Positions 38,267 through 50,049 of a DNA stretch of 64,000 nt are shown piece after piece (position 1 is the first letter of the stretch; the number at the start of each line of letters is the position of its first letter). The stretch spans positions 62,001-126,000 of the forward strand of contig NZ_CP085344.1 in assembly GCF_020618415.1 (NCBI RefSeq), given 5' to 3'. The notes under the pieces are model-generated. The model made no database searches. It was not told the origin of the DNA and saw only the letters and a list, made by a program, of their open reading frames with translations. The translations under genes were made by a program, and so were the position numbers. This DNA comes from Cupriavidus sp. MP-37 (GTDB taxonomy: Bacteria > Pseudomonadota > Gammaproteobacteria > Burkholderiales > Burkholderiaceae).

Positions 38267-39247
38267 TCAGGCGGCCGCCACCAACTGGTCGATCGCGCCG
38301 AACACCGAATGGCCCTGCGCGTCGAACATCTCGATCTTGACCGCGTCGCCAAACTTCATGAATTCGGTCACCGGCTGGCCTGCGTCGATGGTCTCGAGCA
38401 TGCGCTTCTCGGCGATGCAGCAGTAGCCCTTGCTGCGGTCGACGTTGGAGATCGTGCCCGAGCCGACGATGCTGCCGGCGCGCACGTTGCGGGTCTTGCA
38501 GATATGCGCGATCAGCTGGCCGAAGTCGAACACCATGTCGGTGCCGCAGTCGGGCTGGCCCACCTTCTTGCTGTTCCAGTGCACGGTCATCGGCAGGTGC
38601 ACCTTGCGCTCGCGCCAGGCCTCGCCCAGTTCGTCGGGCGTCACCGCCACCGGCGAGAACGCCGTCGCCGGCTTGCTCTGGAAGAAGCCGAAGCCCTTGC
38701 CCAGCTCGGCCGGGATCAGGTTGCGCAGCGAGACGTCGTTGGCCAGCATCACCAGCCGGATGGCGTCGCCGGCCTGCTCCGGGGTGGCGCCCATCTTCAC
38801 GTCGCCGGTGATGACCGCGACCTCGGCCTCGAAGTCGATGCCGAAGGCCTCACTGGCGCAGACGATGTCGTCGTGCGGGCCCAGGAAATCGTCGGAGCCG
38901 CCCTGGTACATCAGCGGGTCGGTCCAGAACTCGGGCGGCATCTCGGCGCCGCGCGCCTTGCGCACCAGCTCGACATGGTTGACGTAGGCCGAGCCGTCGG
39001 CCCACTGGTAGGCGCGCGGCAGCGGCGCCATGCAGTCCTTCGGCGCGAATGCGAACGGATGGCGCGCGCGGCCGCCGTTGAGCGCGTCGTACAGGTCCTG
39101 CAGCTGCGGCGCGTAGAACTGCCAGTCGTCGAGCACGGTCTGCAGCCTGCCGGCGATGTCGTTGGCGAAGTGCGCGGTCTTCAGGTCGCGCGACACGACC
39201 ACCAGCTGGCCGTCGCGTGAACCGTCCTTCAAAGTTGCGAGTTTCAT
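38267..39247 (-). CDS. Fumarylacetoacetate hydrolase family protein
   Basis: The 326-residue protein starts MKLATLKDGSRDGQLVVVSRDL, as in a bacterial FAH subgroup. Metal ligands are in the EVAVITGDVK region, and VGSGTISNVD is the conserved C-terminal block. It should cleave a C-C bond in a beta-diketone acid, such as fumarylacetoacetate from tyrosine breakdown, or an analogue. It is grouped with a crotonase, a Bug receptor and an IclR regulator rather than with homogentisate genes. Confidence 0.9.
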   Translation of the reverse strand: MKLATLKDGSRDGQLVVVSRDLKTAHFANDIAGRLQTVLDDWQFYAPQLQDLYDALNGGRARHPFAFAPKDCMAPLPRAYQWADGSAYVNHVELVRKARGAEMPPEFWTDPLMYQGGSDDFLGPHDDIVCASEAFGIDFEAEVAVITGDVKMGATPEQAGDAIRLVMLANDVSLRNLIPAELGKGFGFFQSKPATAFSPVAVTPDELGEAWRERKVHLPMTVHWNSKKVGQPDCGTDMVFDFGQLIAHICKTRNVRAGSIVGSGTISNVDRSKGYCCIAEKRMLETIDAGQPVTEFMKFGDAVKIEMFDAQGHSVFGAIDQLVAAA

Positions 39248-39336
39248 GGAGCAGATACGGTAAGGATCCGGGCGCCTGCCCGGCAGGCGCAATGGCCGTT
39301 AGTCTAACGCGGCGCGCGCGCCGCTCAGTCGACCGC

Positions 39337-40335
39337 TCAGTCGACCGTAATGCCCTTGGCCTTGATCAGCTTGCCCCAGCGCTCGGCCTCGGCGCGCGCA
39401 TAGCTGGCGAATTCCTCCGGCGAGCTTGACACCGCTTCCACGCCCACGCCTTCCAGCTTCTTCTGCACTTCGGGCGTCTTCAGCGCCTTGACCAGTTCGG
39501 CATTCAGCCGCGTGACCACGGCCTTGGGCGTGCCCGCCGGCGCCACCATGCCTTGCCAGGCGTAGGCCTCGAAGCCGGCCACGCCGCCTTCGGCAACGGT
39601 CGGCACACTGGGCAGCACGCCGAGGCGCTTGGGCGTGGCCACGCCCAGCGCGCGCAGCTTGCCGGCCTGCACGTTCTGCTGGCCCGAGGCCAGGTCCAGG
39701 AACATCAGGTCGACCTGCCCGGCCAGCAGGTCCTGCACCGCGGGGGCGGCGCCCTTGTAGGGCACGTGCGTCATCTTGACCCGGGTCTGGTCCATGAACA
39801 GCTCCATCGCCAGATGGTGCGGGCTGCCCGCGCCCGGCGAGGCAAAGTTGACCTTGCCCGGATGCTTCTGCGCATAGTCGATCGCTTCCTTGAGCGTGCG
39901 CGCGGGAAAGTTCGGGTTGGCCACCAGCACCAGCGGGAAGCGCGCCAGCTGGCCGATATAGACAAAGTCCTTGTCGACGTTGTAGGGCAGCTTCTTGTAC
40001 AGCGACGGATTGGCGGCCAGCGTGGCGGTATCGGCGGTCAGCACGGTGTAGCCGTCGGGCTTGGCATGCGCCACCGCATCGGCGCCGACGATGGTGGCGG
40101 CGCCCGGACGGTTGTCGATCACCACCTGCTTGCCCAGCGCCGGCGTGATGGCCTGGGCCACGGTGCGCGCCACCACATCGGTGCCGCCGCCGGCGGGGTA
40201 CGGCACCACCCAGCGGATCGGCTGCGACGGCCAGTTGTCGGCGCGCGCGGGTGCGCTGGCGGTGCACAGCAGGGCAAGCAGGGGAGCGGCCGTCAGGGCG
40301 GCAAGGACAGGGCGGAAGTAGCCAGCGGGGCGCAT
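39337..40335 (-). CDS. Bug-family (tripartite tricarboxylate transporter) solute receptor
   Basis: The 332-residue protein has a signal peptide (about 1-32, ending ASAPARA) and then DNWPSQPIRWVVPYPAGGGTDVVAR, the Bug/TctC signature. Such receptors bind carboxylates in the periplasm; the ligand is not predictable. No membrane components lie beside it, which is usual for Bug genes in this genus. It is divergent from the IclR regulator. Confidence 0.94.
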   Translation of the reverse strand: MRPAGYFRPVLAALTAAPLLALLCTASAPARADNWPSQPIRWVVPYPAGGGTDVVARTVAQAITPALGKQVVIDNRPGAATIVGADAVAHAKPDGYTVLTADTATLAANPSLYKKLPYNVDKDFVYIGQLARFPLVLVANPNFPARTLKEAIDYAQKHPGKVNFASPGAGSPHHLAMELFMDQTRVKMTHVPYKGAAPAVQDLLAGQVDLMFLDLASGQQNVQAGKLRALGVATPKRLGVLPSVPTVAEGGVAGFEAYAWQGMVAPAGTPKAVVTRLNAELVKALKTPEVQKKLEGVGVEAVSSSPEEFASYARAEAERWGKLIKAKGITVD

Positions 40336-40510
40336 CGTTTGTCTCCATGGTAAAACGGAGCCCGGCTTTGCGACGGCATGCGCCGCGCCGGCCAGGTCTG
40401 TAGCGAAGAAAGTCTACCGAGCGCTTAAAAATTGGTAAATCGATTTCGCTATAGTAAATTTACCTAGGATTTTTCCCTTCCCCAGCCAGCAAGAGCCGCC
40501 TGCCACCCGC

Positions 40511-41344
40511 ATGTCAGAGATCGAAGAAGAAGACGCCAAGCTGCGTTCCGGCATCCAGTCCATCGAGGTGGGCTTCAAGCTGCTGCAGGCGCTGGCGGCA
40601 TCGCCGCGCGCGATGATGCTGCGCGACCTGGCCGCCGCCGCCGGCATGAATCCGGCCAAGGCCCACCGCTACCTGGTCAGCTTCATGCGGCTGGGGGCGG
40701 TGGCGCAGGATCCCGTCAGCGGGCGCTATGACCTGGGGCCGTTCGCGCTGCAACTGGGGCTGGCTGGGCTGAACCGCCTCGACCCGGTCAAGAAGGCGCG
40801 CCCGATCCTGTCGCAGCTGCGCGACGAGCTCGACCTGACCGCCGGCATCGCCGTGTGGGGCAACCACGGTCCCACCGTGGTGCACTGGGAGGAGTCCAGC
40901 CATCCGGTTACCGTCAGCCTGCGGCTGGGCGACGTGATGCCGATGCTGAACTCGGCCACCGGCCGGCTCTACGGCGCCTACCTGCCGCGCAAGCAGACAC
41001 TGCCGCTGATCGAGCGCGAGCTGGGCGCGCGCGGCCACGACGGCGTGCCGGACATGCCGCGCACGCTGGCCGAGTACGACGCGATCTGCGCCGAGGTGCG
41101 CGCACATGGCGCCGCGCGCACGCTCGGCGGCGTGCTGCCGGGCATCAATGCGTTCTCGATGCCGGTGTTCGACGCCAATGGCCATCTCGCCATGGGGCTG
41201 ATCGTGCTGGGCGCGCAAAGCATATTCGATGCAGAATGGGGCGGTACGATGGACCGGCGCGTACGCGCCATCGCCCAACAGCTCTCATCGGAACTCGGCT
41301 ACCTTGGTGCCGCCGCCCCGGCCGGACAAACCGGCCCCGCCTAA
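40511..41344 (+). CDS. IclR-family transcriptional regulator
   Basis: The 277-residue protein has an N-terminal winged helix (about 12-75, GIQSIEVGFKLLQALAASPRAMMLRDLAAAAGM) and a GAF-like effector domain (LDLTAGIAVWGNHGPTVVHWEE). It is divergent from the Bug receptor gene with 175 bases between them, and is the likely regulator of the Bug-FAH genes. Its 3' end overlaps the next frame by 38 bases. Confidence 0.93.
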   Translation: MSEIEEEDAKLRSGIQSIEVGFKLLQALAASPRAMMLRDLAAAAGMNPAKAHRYLVSFMRLGAVAQDPVSGRYDLGPFALQLGLAGLNRLDPVKKARPILSQLRDELDLTAGIAVWGNHGPTVVHWEESSHPVTVSLRLGDVMPMLNSATGRLYGAYLPRKQTLPLIERELGARGHDGVPDMPRTLAEYDAICAEVRAHGAARTLGGVLPGINAFSMPVFDANGHLAMGLIVLGAQSIFDAEWGGTMDRRVRAIAQQLSSELGYLGAAAPAGQTGPA

Positions 41345-42419
41345 ACCTGACGCCCGTCCGGGCGCGGATCCCCGCGTCTGGCGCCGGCGCCGCTGGATAT
41401 TTGTGATTGCGCTGGTGCTGCTGGTCCACCTGCTGGCGGTGGTGGGCCTGGTGCGCATGCCGGGGCCGCTGATCCCGGTCGATGTCAGCAACACTCCCAC
41501 GCTGGAAGCGGTGCTGCTGCCGCCGCCGGCCCCGCCGGCCCCGCCCAAGCCACGGCAGATCGCGCGCGCGCCGCGGCCGCAGCCCAAGCCCGCGCCGCCG
41601 CCGCCCGAGCCGGAAGTGCCCGCCCCTGCCCCCGCTGCCGAGCCGGCGCCGCCGCTCGCCACCAGCCCGCAGGGTGCTGCCGAGATGGCCGCCGGCAGCG
41701 GCGGCGAAGGCAGTGCGGCCGGTCCCGCCGCCGCCGCCGCGCCGGCGCCTTCCGGCGGGCCGCAGGGCGGGGTCAACGGCGTGCGCTACAGCGCGCCCGC
41801 GTCGGCGACCATGCATTACGCCAGCTTCGTCAATGGCGTGCAGAACCCGGATGGCCTGATCCGCTGGGAGCAGGACGGCAGCCGCTACCGCCTCGCGGTC
41901 GAGACCCGCGTGCTGTGGTTCCGCTTCGCCTTCCAGAGCAGCGGCGCGCTGTCCGAGCAGGGGCTGTTGCCGGAACGCTACGAAGAGCGCCGCCGCAACA
42001 AGGTCGAAGCCTCGCGCATCGACACCGCCGCGGGCACCGTAACCTTCGCCTCGGGCGCGCAGGCGCCGTTCCCGCCCGGGGCGCAGGACCGCTTCAGCGT
42101 CTTCCTGCAACTGGTGGGGCTGGTGCGCGGCAATCCGCAGCGCTATGTCACGCCCGGTGTGACCGAATCGTTCCAGGTGGCCGACACCCGGGATGTCGAA
42201 CCCATGCAAGTGCAGTATGTTGGAGAGGTCGACATCGACACCGGCCAGGGCGTGGTGCGTGCCAAGCACTTTGTGCGGCTGCCCCGCCGCGCCAACGACA
42301 GGCGCCGCGTCGAAGTCTGGCTGGCGCAGGCGCTGGGCTGGATGCCGGTGCGGTTGCGCCAGACCGAGCCCGACGGCACCCAGATCGACCTGGTGTACCG
42401 CGGCAGGGAAGGACCGTAG
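41307..42419 (+). CDS. DUF3108 protein with TonB-like N-terminal architecture
   Basis: From a GTG at 41307 the protein has 370 residues. A basic N terminus is followed by one transmembrane helix (about 33-52), a Pro/Ala-rich rod (about 70-150) and a DUF3108 domain (about 160-370) ending LRQTEPDGTQIDLVYRG. The tether-rod-domain layout resembles TonB/TolA and suggests a periplasm-spanning protein. The start is uncertain because the frame is open into the IclR gene; TTG 41304 is another option. Confidence 0.78.
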   Translation: MPPPRPDKPAPPKPDARPGADPRVWRRRRWIFVIALVLLVHLLAVVGLVRMPGPLIPVDVSNTPTLEAVLLPPPAPPAPPKPRQIARAPRPQPKPAPPPPEPEVPAPAPAAEPAPPLATSPQGAAEMAAGSGGEGSAAGPAAAAAPAPSGGPQGGVNGVRYSAPASATMHYASFVNGVQNPDGLIRWEQDGSRYRLAVETRVLWFRFAFQSSGALSEQGLLPERYEERRRNKVEASRIDTAAGTVTFASGAQAPFPPGAQDRFSVFLQLVGLVRGNPQRYVTPGVTESFQVADTRDVEPMQVQYVGEVDIDTGQGVVRAKHFVRLPRRANDRRRVEVWLAQALGWMPVRLRQTEPDGTQIDLVYRGREGP

Positions 42420-42471
42420 CGCCGCCGGGTTGCGCAGTTCCATGCAGGCTTGACCGAAAGGAGTCCACGCC

Positions 42472-43314
42472 ATGACCGTTGCCACGCCGCCCACCGAAAC
42501 CCGCCGCATCCACGCCGACGGCGCCGACCTGCACGTGCGCCTGGACGGGGCCGACGGGCCCTGGGTGATCCTGACCCACGCCCTGGCGGCCGACCATACC
42601 CTGTGGGACATCACCGCCGCGCACCTGGCCGGCCGCTATCGCGTGGTGCGCCCGGACCTGCGCGGCCACGGCGCCAGCGATGCCCCGCTCGGCCCCTACA
42701 CCATGACGCGGCTGGCCGACGACGTGGTCGCCGTGATGGACGCGCTGGAGATTCCGCAGGCGCATTTCTGCGGCATCTCGGTGGGCGGGATGATCGGGCA
42801 GAGCATGGGGCTGCGCCATCCGGAGCGGCTGCTGTCGCTGACGCTGGTGGCGACCAACAGCCAGACGCCGATGGAAGCCCACCCGATGTGGCACAACCGC
42901 ATCGGCCAGGCCGAGGCCCATGGCATGGCGGGCCTGGCCGACGCCACCCTCGGCCGCTGGCTGACGCCGGCCTTCCATGCGGCGCATCCGGACCAGGTGT
43001 TGCGTATTCGCGACATGTTTGTGGCCACCCAGGTACGTGGATACGTGGGGGTGGCCGAGGCCATCATGGCTTTTGACCTGGCCGGCGCGCTTTCCCGCAT
43101 TCATTGTCCTACGCTGGTAGTAGCGGGCGAGCAGGACCAGGGCGCTACCGTGGCGATGGCGCAAAGCATTGCCGCGGCGATTCCCGGGTCCAGGCTCGAG
43201 GTGGTGCCGCAAGCGGCGCACCTGGTGCACGTGGAGCAGCCGGAACGCTTCCACGCCGCGCTGGACGCCTTCCTGGGAAGCGCCGCATGTGGGGGCCAGT
43301 GCGACGTTCCGTGA
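42472..43314 (+). CDS. Alpha/beta hydrolase, 3-oxoadipate enol-lactonase-like
   Basis: The 280-residue hydrolase has the nucleophile Gly-Ile-Ser-Val-Gly-Gly (Ser about 103), the acid in VVAGEQDQGAT and the His in PQAAHLVHVEQP. The RPDLRGHGASDAP, ISVGGMIGQ and ANSQTP-like blocks resemble PcaD of the beta-ketoadipate pathway. No other pca genes are nearby, so the substrate could differ. An AAAGGAG site precedes the ATG. Confidence 0.82.
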   Translation: MTVATPPTETRRIHADGADLHVRLDGADGPWVILTHALAADHTLWDITAAHLAGRYRVVRPDLRGHGASDAPLGPYTMTRLADDVVAVMDALEIPQAHFCGISVGGMIGQSMGLRHPERLLSLTLVATNSQTPMEAHPMWHNRIGQAEAHGMAGLADATLGRWLTPAFHAAHPDQVLRIRDMFVATQVRGYVGVAEAIMAFDLAGALSRIHCPTLVVAGEQDQGATVAMAQSIAAAIPGSRLEVVPQAAHLVHVEQPERFHAALDAFLGSAACGGQCDVP

Positions 43315-43540
43315 CAAGCAACACACTGATGTTCCAGGCTCAAGAAACTTGTTGCATTGGCCGATGCCCAATTCATGTAAGGCAGAAAATCGTGGCAATG
43401 TGGTGACAGGCACGCAATAACTTGATTTCCCGCCGGTCACCCCAAGTTTGGAGGTAAAGCCGCGGCGCCCCCTCATGGCAACAACTGAGGCAAGAACCAC
43501 AAGGGCGAGCCGCCCATCCATGACGCCCAGGAGGTGTGCC

Positions 43541-43798
43541 ATGCAAATGATCTACAACAGCGACAACTACTGCATCGTCGAGTTCGGTGCGGATGTCGAG
43601 CAAGCGCCGCTTGAATTCGGCGGCTACGAAATCGTCGACAAGAACCTGAAGCGCGAGATTTTCCTCGGCGGCCAGCTCGCCGAGAGCTTCCGCGCCGACG
43701 TCAAGCGGCTGATCGAAAGCGAGCCGTCGGTGGAGGAAGTCGATGACTTCCTCGGCAAGTTCGACAACGTGATGACGCATCCGCTGGTGATGCACTGA
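43541..43798 (+). CDS. DUF3567 protein
   Basis: This 85-residue acidic protein starts at an ATG behind AGGAGGT. MQMIYNSDNYCIVEFG and GYEIVDKNLKREIFLGG mark the DUF3567 family, a small cytoplasmic family known mainly from Burkholderiales. Function unknown. A 226-bp gap with no gene precedes it and a terminator follows. Confidence 0.88.
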   Translation: MQMIYNSDNYCIVEFGADVEQAPLEFGGYEIVDKNLKREIFLGGQLAESFRADVKRLIESEPSVEEVDDFLGKFDNVMTHPLVMH

Positions 43799-43856
43799 GC
43801 GGCCACGCCGGGCCGGCGTCCGAGCCGCCGCCCGCCCGGTATCGCGAGAGGACCCA

Positions 43857-43888
43857 GCCCGCTTCGGCGGGCTTTTGTTTTTTTGCCG
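43857..43888 (+). terminator. Rho-independent terminator after the DUF3567 gene
   Basis: Stem AGCCCGC, loop TTCG, stem GCGGGCT, then TTTGTTTTTTTG. It also ends close to the convergent rhodanese gene. Confidence 0.85.
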
Positions 43889-43900
43889 CTCAGCGCGGTT

Positions 43901-44293
43901 TTAGTACTGCTCCCAGGGCAGCCCGTCGTGGCGCCATCCGTTGAGCGTATTGCGGTGGCGCTCCGCATCGAGGTCCCCCTCGAAGCCGTGCAGCACAAAG
44001 CGGACATTGGAGAACCCTGCCCCCTCGAGCGCACGTGCCGCGGCCGACGAGCGGTTGCCGCTGCGGCAGATCAGCAGCACCGGCCGCGCCGACGCCTGCC
44101 CGGCGAGCTTCTTCACCATCTGCACGAAATGCGGGTTGACCTCCCAGTCGGGGCCGTCGTTCCAGGGCACGTTGTGCGCGCCCTTGGGATGGCCGACGAA
44201 CAGGTATTCCATCTCGCTGCGGCAGTCGATGAACAGCGTCTCGGGCGATTGCGCCAGCAAGGCGTGGGCGTCGGTCGGGGATAGGTGTTGCAT
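43901..44293 (-). CDS. Rhodanese-like sulfurtransferase domain protein
   Basis: The 130-residue protein is a single rhodanese domain. The active-site loop Cys-Arg-Ser-Gly-Asn-Arg-Ser begins at Cys about 76, and LFIDCRSEMEYLFVGHPKGAHNVPW is the N-terminal signature. ATG 44293 was chosen as the family start. It may carry persulfide sulfur in the cytoplasm. Divergent from metH with 211 bases between. Confidence 0.92.
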   Translation of the reverse strand: MQHLSPTDAHALLAQSPETLFIDCRSEMEYLFVGHPKGAHNVPWNDGPDWEVNPHFVQMVKKLAGQASARPVLLICRSGNRSSAAARALEGAGFSNVRFVLHGFEGDLDAERHRNTLNGWRHDGLPWEQY

Positions 44294-44416
44294 GGTCGGA
44301 GAGAACGCGGCGCAGGCCGGCGGACGGTGACGCGGACGGTGATGTTTACGTCTCTCAGTGTAGGCGCCGGAGCGTCCGGCAGGCAACCGACGGCGGCCGC
44401 AAGGCCTTGATACACC

Positions 44417-44425
44417 TGATAAAAT
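44417..44425 (+). promoter_or_regulatory. Extended -10 promoter element for the split metH operon
   Basis: TGATAAAAT (TGn plus TAAAAT) lies 80 bases before the first metH gene. The 13-base string CACCTGATAAAAT around it recurs before argS. No good -35 was seen. Confidence 0.5.
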
Positions 44426-44504
44426 CGCACCTCTTTGGCCGCCATCGGCCACCGCGGCCTACCGTCGAAGCTCCGCCGGCCCCGCCTTTCCAGAGTTCCC
44501 CGCC

Positions 44505-45566
44505 ATGAGTGCCCCTGAATCCCGCGCGGCCGCACCGCGCCCCTACACCCGGGCTGCCGAGCTGCCCCGGCTGCTGCAAGAACGCATCCTGATCCTGGAT
44601 GGCGCCATGGGCACCATGATCCAGCGCTACAAGCTGAGCGAGGCCGACTACCGCGGCACGCGCTTCGCCGAGCACAAGGTGGACGTGAAGGGCAACAACG
44701 AACTGCTGCTGCTGACGCGCCCGCAGGTCATCAGCGAGATCCACGAGCAATACCTCGCCGCCGGCGCCGACCTGATCGAGACCAATACCTTCGGCGCCAC
44801 CCGCGTGGCGCAGGAAGACTACAAGATGGCCGCGCTGGCGTACGAGATGAACGTCGAGGCCGCGCGCCTGGCGCGCGCCGCCTGCGACAAGTACAGCACG
44901 CCCGACAAGCCGCGCTTCGTCGCCGGCGCCTTCGGCCCCACGCCCAAGACCGCCAGCATCTCGCCCGACGTGAACGATCCCGGCGCGCGCAACGTCACCT
45001 TCGAGGAACTGCGCGAGTCGTACTACGAACAAGGCAAGGGCCTGCTCGAAGGCGGCGCCGACGTGTTCCTGGTCGAGACCATCTTCGATACGCTCAACGC
45101 CAAGGCCGCGCTGTTCGCCATCGACCAGCTGTTCGAGGACACCGGCGAGCGCGTGCCGGTGATGATCTCAGGCACCGTCACCGATGCCTCGGGCCGGATC
45201 CTGTCGGGGCAGACCGTCGAGGCGTTCTGGAACAGCCTGCGCCATGCGCGCCCGGTCACCTTCGGCCTGAACTGCGCGCTCGGCGCGACGCTGATGCGGC
45301 CGTATATCGCCGAGCTGGCCAAGATCTGCGACGCCGCGGTGTCGTGCTACCCCAACGCGGGCCTGCCCAACCCGATGAGCGACACGGGCTTCGACGAAAC
45401 CCCCGAGGTCACCTCGGCGCTGGTCGAAGAGTTCGCCGCGTCCGGGCTGGTGAACCTGGTGGGCGGCTGCTGCGGCACCACGCCCGAGCATATCGCCGCC
45501 ATCGCCCAGCGCGTGGCCGACAAGAAACCCCGCAGCTGGCCCGGCCAGTACCGCGACGCCGCCTGA
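44505..45566 (+). CDS. metH: Methionine synthase, homocysteine-binding module (split MetH, part 1)
   Basis: The 353-residue protein equals the N-terminal homocysteine S-methyltransferase domain of Met[16 protein letters not shown] is at residues 23-37, and the zinc ligands lie in GLNCALGA and [11 protein letters not shown]. It ends just after that barrel, where E. coli MetH continues with the folate domain. The rest is encoded by the next gene, 18 bases on. It must bind homocysteine and receive methyl from cobalamin held by the partner protein. Confidence 0.95.
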   Translation: MSAPESRAAAPRPYTRAAELPRLLQERILILDGAMGTMIQRYKLSEADYRGTRFAEHKVDVKGNNELLLLTRPQVISEIHEQYLAAGADLIETNTFGATRVAQEDYKMAALAYEMNVEAARLARAACDKYSTPDKPRFVAGAFGPTPKTASISPDVNDPGARNVTFEELRESYYEQGKGLLEGGADVFLVETIFDTLNAKAALFAIDQLFEDTGERVPVMISGTVTDASGRILSGQTVEAFWNSLRHARPVTFGLNCALGATLMRPYIAELAKICDAAVSCYPNAGLPNPMSDTGFDETPEVTSALVEEFAASGLVNLVGGCCGTTPEHIAAIAQRVADKKPRSWPGQYRDAA

Positions 45567-45584
45567 GCCCGAGAGCACGACAAC

Positions 45585-48332
<2,748 letters not shown>

Positions 48333-48411
48333 CCGGGTGCGACGCCCGCGCGGCAGCGGCGGCGGCGGTGCGCCGCCGCCAGCCCGTTGATGCGGCAGGA
48401 AAAGCGCAGCG

Positions 48412-48444
48412 CGCGGCCACCCCGGCGCCGCCGGGGTGGCGCGC
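48412..48444. terminator. GC-rich hairpin after metH
   Basis: CCACCCCGG and CCGGGGTGG form a strong stem, but no T-run follows. It lies in a 262-bp gap with no gene (48333-48594). Possible transcript end or processing site. Confidence 0.4.
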
Positions 48445-48594
48445 GGTCCGCTTCACAACTCCTTACAGTGCCTTTCAACTGCTCACAGACCGGCGCAGTC
48501 CGGCTCCCTAGACTGAGGGCTCGATACACGCAATCACCAGCGTGATCACCGCGGCGAATGTTTCGCCGTGGGGCATCCTGAAAGGAGTCTGTCC

Positions 48595-49056
48595 ATGAAG
48601 AAACTGCTGCTCTCCCTGTCCGCACTGTCGATCGCCGCGGCTTCCTCGCTGGCCATGGCCCAGGGCACCGGCGGCGCCGTCGGCGCCAAGGCCGATGTCG
48701 GTGCCTCGGTGACCACGCCCGCGCCCGCTGCGGCGGCGCAGGGTGGCCTGAACGCCGTCGGCAGCGCCGCAACCGGTGCCGCGGGTGCGGCCGAGAAGGG
48801 CTTGTCGACCGCCGGCGCGGCGACCGACAAGGGCCTGTCGGCAGCGGGCACGGCGGCTGACAAGGGCCTGTCGACCGCGGGCGCCGCCGTCGACAAGGGC
48901 GTAGGCACCGCCGCCGACGCGACCGGCGCGGCCAAGGCAGATGCCGGCAGCAAGGCCAAGCACGGCAAGCACGCCGCCAAGTCGACCAAGAAGTCGAAGG
49001 CCGACGCCAGCGTGGGCGTGAGCGCAGGGGCGGAAGCCGGCGCCAAGGCCCAGTAA
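48595..49056 (+). CDS. Exported Ala/Gly/Lys-rich protein with 11-residue tandem repeats
   Basis: The 153-residue protein has a signal peptide (MKKLLLSLSALSIAAASSLAMA, cleavage after about residue 22). A block at about 65-110 consists of four 11-residue units of the form (D/E)KGLS-x-AG-x-A-x. The C-terminal part is Lys-rich (KAKHGKHAAKSTKKSKAD). No family is recognised; the low-complexity helical repeats resemble LEA/apolipoprotein-type stress proteins. AAAGGAG precedes the ATG at 48595. Confidence 0.75.
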   Translation: MKKLLLSLSALSIAAASSLAMAQGTGGAVGAKADVGASVTTPAPAAAAQGGLNAVGSAATGAAGAAEKGLSTAGAATDKGLSAAGTAADKGLSTAGAAVDKGVGTAADATGAAKADAGSKAKHGKHAAKSTKKSKADASVGVSAGAEAGAKAQ

Positions 49057-49152
49057 GCACCCGGTAGTCGCTTGCAGGACTAGCCACAGCCTCTGCCGGT
49101 GGCGGCCGCGCCGGGCTCCCTCCAGGGAAGCGCACGGGCCTGACGCGCCGCA

Positions 49153-49191
49153 GCAAAGCGGGACGGATCTGATCCGTCCCGCTTTGCTTTT
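49153..49191 (+). terminator. Strong Rho-independent terminator
   Basis: A 16-bp perfect stem (GCAAAGCGGGACGGAT / ATCCGTCCCGCTTTGC) with loop CTG, followed by TTTTGGG. It closes the repeat-protein gene. The rest of the 307-bp gap 49057-49363 has no gene. Confidence 0.9.
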
Positions 49192-49363
49192 GGGCGGCCG
49201 CCACCGCACCGCGGCCGGCCTTGCCGCCACGCCGCATTGTCAGCCTGACACCGACAGCCCGCGCCCGCGCGCGGCACTACAATGACAACATCGCAAGCGG
49301 TTCCGCCTGCACCCGCCGTGCACCGGGCCGAAGTGCCGGTCCGATAAACCCGTGGAGCCTCAC

Positions 49364-49996
49364 ATGATCCGCGTCCTGATCGCCGACGACCACGAGATTG
49401 TGCGTGCCGGGCTGCGTCAGTTCATTTCCGAAGAGCCCGATATCCAGGTGACCGGCGAGGCCGGCAGTGGCGATGAAGTTATGGCGCAGCTGCGCGATGC
49501 CGAATTCGACGTGCTGGTGCTGGACATCTCGATGCCGGACCGCAACGGCATCGACGTGCTCAAGCTGATCCGGCAACGCAAGCCCGACCTGCCGGTGCTG
49601 ATCCTGTCGACGTATCCGGAAGACCAGTACGCGATCAACCTGATCCGTGCCGGCGCCTCCGGCTACCTGACCAAGGAAAGCGCGCCGGACGACCTGGTCA
49701 AGGCGATCCGCACGGTGGCGCAGGGCCGCCGCTACGTCAGCGCCACCGTGGCCGACCTGCTGATCGGCGGGCTCGACAAGCCGACCGAGCAGCCGGTGCA
49801 CCAGATGCTGTCCGAGCGCGAGTTCCAGATCTTCTGCAAGCTGTCGCGCGGGCAGTCGGTGTCGGTGATTGCCGACGAGCTGTTCCTCAGCGTCAAGACC
49901 GTCAGCACCTACCGGTCGCGCATCCTGGAGAAAATGGGCATGAAGACCAACGCCGACCTGACCTACTACGCGATCAAGAACGGCCTGGTGGAATAG
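49364..49996 (+). CDS. NarL/FixJ-family response regulator
   Basis: The 210-residue protein has a receiver domain (acid pocket Asp8/Asp9, phosphoacceptor Asp54, Lys about 104) and a C-terminal LuxR-type helix-turn-helix (LSEREFQIFCKLSRGQSVSVIADELFLSVKTVSTYRSRI). The ATG at 49364 was preferred over a GTG at 49352, whose place is taken by the GGAG ribosome site. It is the DNA-binding output of a module with the receiver and the histidine kinase that follow. Confidence 0.94.
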   Translation: MIRVLIADDHEIVRAGLRQFISEEPDIQVTGEAGSGDEVMAQLRDAEFDVLVLDISMPDRNGIDVLKLIRQRKPDLPVLILSTYPEDQYAINLIRAGASGYLTKESAPDDLVKAIRTVAQGRRYVSATVADLLIGGLDKPTEQPVHQMLSEREFQIFCKLSRGQSVSVIADELFLSVKTVSTYRSRILEKMGMKTNADLTYYAIKNGLVE

Positions 49997-50049
49997 CAGT
50001 TCAATTGCGGCCCGCGCGGGCCGCCCCGGAAGGGACCGCAATACACAAT

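Noticed and set aside
44294..44504. Riboswitch (SAH- or cobalamin-type) before metH
   Set aside because: Such elements are plausible before metH, but I could not find the conserved SAH core or a B12 box in these 211 bases.
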